Of a DNA stretch of 5,482 nucleotides, positions 1 through 5,482 are shown piece after piece. The first letter of the stretch is position 1. Every line of letters begins with the position of its first letter. A program made the translations under genes and the position numbers. A model generated the notes under the pieces. That model worked only from the letters and a program-made list of their open reading frames with translations. It had not been told where the DNA came from and ran no database searches. The DNA comes from an uncultured bacterium (lineage in GTDB: Bacteria > Planctomycetota > Phycisphaerae > Phycisphaerales > SM1A02), in the NCBI GenBank assembly GCA_903918555.1, contig CAIXEV010000621.1:1-5482 (forward strand), in the 5' to 3' direction.

Positions 1-2082
1 ACGGTGATCCAGAAGTACCTTCGCAACGAGTTCGAGGACATCGACGCGTACAACGACGCGGCCGGCGAGATCGCCGAGCCCTACCGCTTCCTCGTCTGCG
101 CGGATTTCCCGGCGAATTTCAGCGAGCAGGCGGCGGCGCGCATGCTCTCGATCCTGCGCGCGGGCCAGCGCTGCGGCGTGCATGTGATCCTGCTGCGCGA
201 CCAGAAGTCGTCGCTCCCGGACGGAATCTCCGCCGACGAGATCTCCGCGAGCTGCCAGATCGTGCGCGCCGAGAAGGGCAAGCCCGACTCGTTCCGCTTC
301 GCGTCGGGGCCGTACGCCGCGCTTCCGCTCACGCTCGATTCGCCGCTCGGCGACGACGCGCTCATCCCGCTCCTCACCCGCGTCGGCCGCCACGCCAAGA
401 CGGCGGCGCGCGTCGAGGTGCCGTTCGACGCGATCGCGCCGAAGCCCGACGCATTCTGGTCGCTGTCGAGCGCGAAGAACCTGCGCGTGCCCGTCGGCCG
501 CGCGGGCGCCACGCGATTGCAGCAGTTCCTCCTCGGCGAAGGCACGAGCCAGCACGCGCTCATCGCGGGCAAGACCGGCTCGGGAAAGTCGACGCTTCTC
601 CACGCGATCATCACGGGAATCGCCTGCTGGTATTCGCCGGCCGAGGTCGAGCTCTGGCTCGTCGACTTCAAGAAGGGCGTCGAGTTCAAGACCTACGCGG
701 AGCACGCGCTTCCGCACGCGCGCGCGGTCGCGATCGAATCCGACCGCGAGTTCGGCCTGTCGGTGCTCGAGGGCCTCGACGCCGAGCTCTCGCGCCGCGG
801 CGAGCTCTTCCGCGAGGCGGGCGTCCAGGACATCGCGAGCTTCCGCAGGATTCGCCCCGATGCGCGCATGCCGCGGGTCCTCCTCGTGATCGACGAGTTC
901 CAGGAGTTCTTCCTCGACGACGACCGCGTCGCGCAGAACGCATCGATGCTGCTCGACCGCCTCGTGCGCCAGGGCCGCGCGTTCGGCATGCACGCGATCC
1001 TCGGCTCGCAGACGCTCGGCGGCGCGTATTCGCTCGCGCGCAGCACCATGGGCCAGATGGGCGTGCGCATCGCGCTCCAGTGCAGCGAGGCGGACTCGCA
1101 GCTGATCCTCTCCGACGAGAACCTCGCCGCGCGGCTTCTGTCACGCCCGGGCGAGGCGATCTACAACGACGCGGGGGGGCGGCTCGAGGGCAACTCGCCC
1201 TTCCAGGTCGCGTTCCTCCCCGACGAGAAGCGCGACGGTTGGCTCGACGAGGTCGAGCGCCGCGCGAAGGGCGCCTTTGACGCGCTGCCACGCATCGTGT
1301 TCGAAGGCGATGCGCGCGCGCCGATCAAGCTGAGTCCGGCGGTGCGCGGCGGCGTGAAGCCCGATCCGCGCGGCAATGTGCGGCTCTGGCTCGGCGAGGC
1401 GGTCGCGATCAAGGATCCGACCTGCGCGCGGCTTGCGCGCGCGGCCGGCGCCAATGTCGCGTGCATCTCGCCCCGCGACGACCAGGCCGTGTCGACCACC
1501 GCGGCGCTCCTGCTCTCGATCGCCGCCGAGGCGCCCGACGCCATCGTCGATGTCTTCGACGGCACCCCAGCCGATGCGCCCGAGTACGGCGCGCTGCAGC
1601 GGATCGCATCGGATCGCGGCGTGAAGGCGAACTTCGTGCCCTACCGCGAGATCGACGCGAAGCTCGCTGAGATCGCCGGCGATGTCACGGGCCGCGCCGA
1701 CAACCCGGGGCGGCCGCGCCGTTTCGTGGTCATCCACCAGCTGCAGCGCTACCGCTCGCTTCGCCGCAACGAGGACGACTTCTCGTTTGGCGCGAGCGAT
1801 GCGCCGCCGTCGCCCGACAAGCTGCTCGGCGGCATCGTGCGCGAAGGGCCGGTCGCGGGCGTGCATGTGGTCGTCATGGCCGACACGCTCGCGTCGCTCC
1901 AGCGCTCGTTCGACCGCAACGCGCTGCGCGAGTTCGACTGGAAGGTGCTCTTCCAGATCTCGCCCGCCGACTCGAGCACGCTGATCGACTCGCCCGCTGC
2001 GAGCCGCCTCGGCACCAACCGCGGGCTCCTCCATTCGGAAGAGCTCGGCATGCTCGAGAAGTTCCGGCCGTACACGATGTGA
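1..2082 (+). CDS. FtsK/SpoIIIE-family multi-domain ATPase, 5'-truncated by window edge
   Basis: This is the C-terminal part of an FtsK/SpoIIIE-type P-loop ATPase, a family of motors that move DNA or, in type VII secretion, proteins. The frame is open from base 1. The GTG at base 4 (residue 1 here) is unlikely to be the start, because it falls inside conserved domain sequence. Residues 27-40 (AEPYRFLVCADFPANF region) look like the end of an ATPase module whose Walker B acidic pair is altered. The central module is intact: Walker A GKTGSGKST at 189-197 (K195), the strand ELWLVDFKKG at 216-225, Walker B VLLVIDEF at 292-299 (D297, E298), then RLVRQGRAFGMHAILGSQT at 319-337. From about residue 455 a third module follows. 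Its P-loop position (484-500) lacks the GxxGxGKS pattern and its Walker B strand reads FVVIHQLQ (574-581). No membrane segment is visible. The three-module plan resembles EssC/EccC, but no partner gene is in view, so its role is open. The family call is firm; the subfamily is not. Confidence 0.93.
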   Translation, partial: TVIQKYLRNEFEDIDAYNDAAGEIAEPYRFLVCADFPANFSEQAAARMLSILRAGQRCGVHVILLRDQKSSLPDGISADEISASCQIVRAEKGKPDSFRFASGPYAALPLTLDSPLGDDALIPLLTRVGRHAKTAARVEVPFDAIAPKPDAFWSLSSAKNLRVPVGRAGATRLQQFLLGEGTSQHALIAGKTGSGKSTLLHAIITGIACWYSPAEVELWLVDFKKGVEFKTYAEHALPHARAVAIESDREFGLSVLEGLDAELSRRGELFREAGVQDIASFRRIRPDARMPRVLLVIDEFQEFFLDDDRVAQNASMLLDRLVRQGRAFGMHAILGSQTLGGAYSLARSTMGQMGVRIALQCSEADSQLILSDENLAARLLSRPGEAIYNDAGGRLEGNSPFQVAFLPDEKRDGWLDEVERRAKGAFDALPRIVFEGDARAPIKLSPAVRGGVKPDPRGNVRLWLGEAVAIKDPTCARLARAAGANVACISPRDDQAVSTTAALLLSIAAEAPDAIVDVFDGTPADAPEYGALQRIASDRGVKANFVPYREIDAKLAEIAGDVTGRADNPGRPRRFVVIHQLQRYRSLRRNEDDFSFGASDAPPSPDKLLGGIVREGPVAGVHVVVMADTLASLQRSFDRNALREFDWKVLFQISPADSSTLIDSPAASRLGTNRGLLHSEELGMLEKFRPYTM

Positions 2083-2102
2083 GCGGTCAGGGCGCGCGCA
2101 AA
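2083..2102. other. Convergent intergenic junction, no terminator seen
   Basis: Only 20 bases separate the TGA of the FtsK-family gene (2080-2082) from the TGA of hrpA (2103-2105 on the minus strand). I see no GC-rich stem followed by a T-run on either strand here. Transcripts that end nearby must therefore stop inside the opposing gene or by a factor-dependent route. A perfect 10-base palindrome, GAGGCGCCTC, lies at 2127-2136 inside hrpA, but it has no loop and no T-tract. Confidence 0.7.
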
Positions 2103-5100
2103 TCAGGGCCCGCCGAGCATCGTCTCGAGGCGCCTCTCGCTCGCGGGGAACGCGCGCGGCAGCTTCGGCGCGCAGCGGCTGATCTCGATCTCCTCGAACA
2201 TGCGTCGGAGCGCAAGGATCTCGGCGCGCGACCTTCCGCGCATCGCGCACGCCTCGGCGACGCGGAGCCGCAGCGGCGCGAGCTCGTCGTCGTTCGCGCG
2301 ATCGCGGGCCGCGCCGATCTCGCGGAGCCGCTCGAGCCGGGCCATCAGCATCTGGACGAGGCGCAGCCGCTGCGAGAGTTCCTCGTGGTCGGCGCGCGCG
2401 ATCGGCTCGAGCGACGCGCCGAGGATCTCCTCGATTCGCGCGGCCACCCGCGCCTTCGGCTCGCCGTCGCCGTCGGGCTTCACGCCCCGCACGCGCTCGC
2501 CGACCTCTTCCGCCGCCACGAGCAGCGCGTGCAGGGTGCGAACCGCGCGCGCGACGCGGTCGTGGAGGTCGCGTCCGGCGCTTCGGGCGGCCGCGAGCAT
2601 CGCAGCGCCATCGCGCGGAGGCGCGTCCCTCTCGGAGACGGCCTGCGCGGCCACGCTCCGCGCGACGAATCCGACGATGTCCTCGACCCCGCGGAGCCCG
2701 AGCAACGCGTGGAGCTCCTGACAGAGCGGGTCGTACGCGACATGGTGCTCGACCGCCTCGCGGATCTCCGCCGCCGCGAAACCCGCGACCGCCGCCCTGT
2801 GCTCTTCCTCGGCGCGAACCGCGCTCTCGAGCACCCGCAGCGCCACCCGCGGCCCCTCGCGCACCAGCGCGGGGTAGCCGACGAGCGCGATCCCTGCGCG
2901 CGTGAACGCCAGCCGCATCGGAAGCGCCTCGTCGGGCATCGACTTCATCTCGTCGCGCTCGAGAAGCGCCACGGGATCGCGGCTCCGATCGATCGACGCG
3001 CGCAGACGATCGCGCGACAGCGCCGCGAAGCGCACGGCGAGCGCCGCGAGGTCGCGCCCGACCGCGAGCACCGCGCCATCCGCATCGACCACCTCGAACC
3101 GCATGCATAGATGCGGCGCGAGGAGTTCGTCACGGAAGTCGCCGACCGAGACCTCGGTCTGCGCGATGACCGAGAGATGGCGCGCGAGCGCACGTTTCAG
3201 CGAGCCCTTCGCGAACGGAATCGCCTCGACCGAGCCCTGCACCACTTCCTCGATCGGAAAGAGGCGCACGCGCAGGTGCTTCGGCAGCGTGCGGATCAGG
3301 CCCTCGACCTTCTCGGCGAAGAGCCCGGGCACCATCCACTCGAACGGAACGGGGTCGACGATGCCGAGCGCCTCGACCGGCACGCGCGCGGTGATGCCGT
3401 CGCCCGCGTCCTCGGGGTCATGCGCGTAGGCGAGCGGCAGCGCGAGGTCGTCGACCGCGAGCGTCTCGGGGAAATCCCTGTCGCGCACGCGCTCGGCGCC
3501 GTCGCGGAGAAGATCGTCCTCCTGCATGAAGAGCGCGCGCGGATCGCGCTCCTCGGCCTCCTGACGCCATGACTCGAACGACGGCACCGAGTGGATGTGC
3601 TTCGGGACGCGCCCGTCGTAGAACGCGAACGCAGCCTCCTCCTCGAGCAGGAGACCGCGGCGCCGGCCGCGCGCCTCCTCTCGCTCCAGCGCCTCGCGAA
3701 GCGCGCGGTTTGCCGCGAGGAACGCACCCGCCGTGCGGGCGCGATACGCGACGAGCCCTTCCTGGATGAACACATTGCGCGCGGCGACCGGATCGACCGG
3801 CCCGAACGGGACGCGGCGCTTCGGCACCAGCACGAGTTCTCCGAAGCTCGTGCGCTCCCACGCGGCGACCTGCCCGGTCTCCTCGACGAAATGCGGCTCG
3901 AACTGGCTCTTCTTGCAGAGGTGCGGCGCGACGCGGGCGATCCAGTCCGGCTGGATCCGCGCGCAGATCCTCGCAAACCGCCGCGTGGTCTCGACCACTT
4001 CCGCAGCGACGATCCAGTTCGGCGCGCGGCGCGCGAGCGCGCTGGCCGGATGCACCGCGAAGAGCGCGCCCATCGACGAGCGGTACTCGCCCTTCTCCGT
4101 CTTGAGGCCGACCTGCGAGGCGAAACCCGCGAGCACCGCCCGGTGGAACGCGCCGTCGTGGATCTCCGCGCCGGGCTCGCCGACCTTGATCGAGAAGTGC
4201 TCCGCGCACAGCTCCTTGAGCTGCCCCACGACATCCGACCACTCGCGCATGCGCTGGTAGGACAGCATGTTCTTCTCGCACCACTTGCGCTTCTGGCTCG
4301 AGCCGAACTCCTTCCCCTGCTGCGCCCCTTCGGTGAACCGCGTCTCGCCGCGCCACGCGCGCCAGATGCGCAGGTACGCCGCGAAATCGCTCGACGGATC
4401 GGCGAACCGCGCGTGCACGAGGTCCGCGGCGTCGCGCTTCAGCTCGGGGCGGATGCGCGGATCCTGGACGGCGAGCGCCGCGGCGACCACGAGGATGTCG
4501 TTCACGCTGCGCTCGTCGATCGACGCGAGAAGCATGCGCGAGAGCCGCGGATCGAGCGGAAGAATGCTCATCGACTTGCCGAGCTGCGTCAGGCGGCCTT
4601 CCACCGTCGATGCGCCGAGCTCGACGAGCGTCGCGCGGCCATCGGCGATGAGCCGGGCTGACGGCGGATCGACGAACGGGAAGTCCTCGGCCTTGCCGAG
4701 GTTCAGCGCCTCCATCTGGAGGATCACGCTCGCGAGGTTCGTGCGCAGGATCTCAGGCTGCGTGAACTCGGCGCGGCGCTCGAAGTTCTCCTCGGAATAC
4801 AGGCGAATCGCGATGCCCGGGCCAAGCCGCCCCGCGCGACCCGCGCGCTGCCGCGCGCTCGCCTGCGAGATCTCCTCGACCGGCAGGCGCGCCACGCGCG
4901 ACTTCGCGCTGTAGCGCAGGACGCGCGCGAAACCCGGGTCGATGACCGCGTGGATTCGCGGCACGGTCAGCGAGGTCTCGGCGACATTCGTCGCAAGCAC
5001 GATGCGCCGGAGCGGGCCCGGCGCGAAGATCCGCTCCTGTTCCTCGAGCGTCTGCCGCGCGAAGAGCGGAAGGATCTCGGTGCGCGGCCTGCCGCGCTCG

Positions 5101-5482
5101 CGCGCCTGCGCATGGCCGCGAAGGTGCTCGGCGGCCTCGCGGATCTCGCGTTCGCCCGACAGGAACACGAGGACATCGGGCAGGATGTCGTTCGGCGCGA
5201 ACGCCTCGTCGATCTCGTCGACCGCGCGCGCGATCGCATCGAGGATGCGAGGATCCTCCTCGTCGAGGTCGCGGCCCTCCGGCGGGCGATAGCGGGTGTC
5301 GATCGGATAGGTGCGCCCGGGGATCTCGACGACGGGCGCGCCGCCGAAATGCGCCGAAAGCCGCGCGACATCGATGGTCGCGCTCGTGAGGATCACCTTG
5401 AGGTCGGGTCGCCGCGGGAGAAGCCTCCGCAGGTAGCCGAGCAGGAAGTCGATGTTGAGGCTGCGCTCGTGCGCCTCGTCGA
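2103..5482 (-). CDS. hrpA: ATP-dependent RNA helicase HrpA (DEAH box), 5'-truncated by window edge
   Basis: HrpA is a cytoplasmic DEAH-box RNA helicase; in E. coli it has been linked to mRNA processing and to clearing collided ribosomes. The frame runs open to the window edge, so the GTG at 5396-5394 is internal. Numbering from the first full codon (5480), motif II DEAH is residues 1-4, motif III SAT is 33-35, motif IV region DVLVFLSG is 102-109, motif V ATNVAETSLTVPR is 163-175, and motif VI QRAGRAGR is 211-218. The HA2 winged-helix and ratchet region follows (about 240-360), then the HrpA-typical KWCEKNMLSYQRMREW (399-414), an OB-fold-like stretch with GALFAVHPAS (471-480), and the long DUF3418-type C-terminal region to residue 1125. 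The ending, EEIEISRCAPKLPRAFPASERRL, matches the usual HrpA C-terminus, so the 3' end is complete. Roughly the first 150-200 residues, including motif I (P-loop), are missing from the window. The reading frame is intact, with no frameshift or premature stop. Confidence 0.97.
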   Translation of the reverse strand, partial: DEAHERSLNIDFLLGYLRRLLPRRPDLKVILTSATIDVARLSAHFGGAPVVEIPGRTYPIDTRYRPPEGRDLDEEDPRILDAIARAVDEIDEAFAPNDILPDVLVFLSGEREIREAAEHLRGHAQARERGRPRTEILPLFARQTLEEQERIFAPGPLRRIVLATNVAETSLTVPRIHAVIDPGFARVLRYSAKSRVARLPVEEISQASARQRAGRAGRLGPGIAIRLYSEENFERRAEFTQPEILRTNLASVILQMEALNLGKAEDFPFVDPPSARLIADGRATLVELGASTVEGRLTQLGKSMSILPLDPRLSRMLLASIDERSVNDILVVAAALAVQDPRIRPELKRDAADLVHARFADPSSDFAAYLRIWRAWRGETRFTEGAQQGKEFGSSQKRKWCEKNMLSYQRMREWSDVVGQLKELCAEHFSIKVGEPGAEIHDGAFHRAVLAGFASQVGLKTEKGEYRSSMGALFAVHPASALARRAPNWIVAAEVVETTRRFARICARIQPDWIARVAPHLCKKSQFEPHFVEETGQVAAWERTSFGELVLVPKRRVPFGPVDPVAARNVFIQEGLVAYRARTAGAFLAANRALREALEREEARGRRRGLLLEEEAAFAFYDGRVPKHIHSVPSFESWRQEAEERDPRALFMQEDDLLRDGAERVRDRDFPETLAVDDLALPLAYAHDPEDAGDGITARVPVEALGIVDPVPFEWMVPGLFAEKVEGLIRTLPKHLRVRLFPIEEVVQGSVEAIPFAKGSLKRALARHLSVIAQTEVSVGDFRDELLAPHLCMRFEVVDADGAVLAVGRDLAALAVRFAALSRDRLRASIDRSRDPVALLERDEMKSMPDEALPMRLAFTRAGIALVGYPALVREGPRVALRVLESAVRAEEEHRAAVAGFAAAEIREAVEHHVAYDPLCQELHALLGLRGVEDIVGFVARSVAAQAVSERDAPPRDGAAMLAAARSAGRDLHDRVARAVRTLHALLVAAEEVGERVRGVKPDGDGEPKARVAARIEEILGASLEPIARADHEELSQRLRLVQMLMARLERLREIGAARDRANDDELAPLRLRVAEACAMRGRSRAEILALRRMFEEIEISRCAPKLPRAFPASERRLETMLGGP

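Noticed and set aside
2127..2136. Perfect palindrome GAGGCGCCTC near the end of hrpA as a terminator or operator
   Set aside because: It has no loop and no T-tract, and it lies within conserved coding sequence. Palindromes of this size are common at this G+C content.
1141..3108. A 655-codon open frame on the minus strand crossing the junction of the two genes
   Set aside because: It overlaps the FtsK-family gene antisense and hrpA in another frame. Its translation is dominated by Arg, Ala and Gly with no recognisable motif. Long empty frames like this are expected in GC-rich coding DNA.
2079..3110. A 343-codon plus-strand frame whose GTG overlaps the stop of the FtsK-family gene, as in translational coupling
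   Set aside because: It lies entirely antisense to the conserved C-terminal region of hrpA. Its product is Arg/His/Leu-rich without domains, so the GTGA overlap is most likely chance.
3591..4661. A 356-codon plus-strand open frame opposite the middle of hrpA
   Set aside because: It is antisense to well-conserved HrpA helicase and OB-fold sequence. The Arg/Ala/Leu-rich composition is typical of a shadow frame.
429..5240. Several GCGATCGC octamers resembling the HIP1 repeat of cyanobacteria
   Set aside because: I find only about three copies, each explained by common codons (gcg atc gcg or similar) in a GC-rich gene. The rest of the window gives no support for a cyanobacterial host.

Overview
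This window is GC-rich (about two-thirds or more G+C by eye), almost fully coding, and bacterial. It holds two large partial genes that converge tail to tail. Both 5' ends lie outside the window, so no promoter, start codon or leader can be seen. No tRNA, rRNA, CRISPR array, insertion sequence or long repeat was found. The host cannot be fixed from sequence alone. A large FtsK/SpoIIIE protein with several ATPase modules, next to a full-type HrpA in a high-GC genome, fits Planctomycetota (perhaps Phycisphaerae), but this is a tentative guess.

Positions 1-2082 (+) are the 3' part of a multi-domain FtsK/SpoIIIE-family ATPase. The visible part contains the tail of a degenerate ATPase-like module, one central module with intact Walker A and Walker B motifs, and a C-terminal module whose nucleotide-binding motifs have decayed. 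This layout resembles the tandem-ATPase motors of type VII secretion (EssC/EccC) and other multi-module FtsK proteins. The substrate (DNA or protein) cannot be told from this window.

Positions 2083-2102 are a 20-base convergent junction with no recognisable terminator.

Positions 2103-5482 (-) encode HrpA, a DEAH-box ATP-dependent RNA helicase. It runs from the DEAH motif at the very edge of the window to its natural C-terminus. Only the N-terminal part with helicase motif I is missing. The two genes are on opposite strands, and nothing in the sequence links their functions.

The most unusual signal is compositional. The palindrome ACGT occurs only once in the window, although about 16 copies would be expected from base composition. 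All 12 Asp-Val, Asn-Val and His-Val pairs use the T-ending first codon, which avoids ACGT. The signal spans both genes and both strands, so it looks like a genome-level property rather than a feature of one gene.
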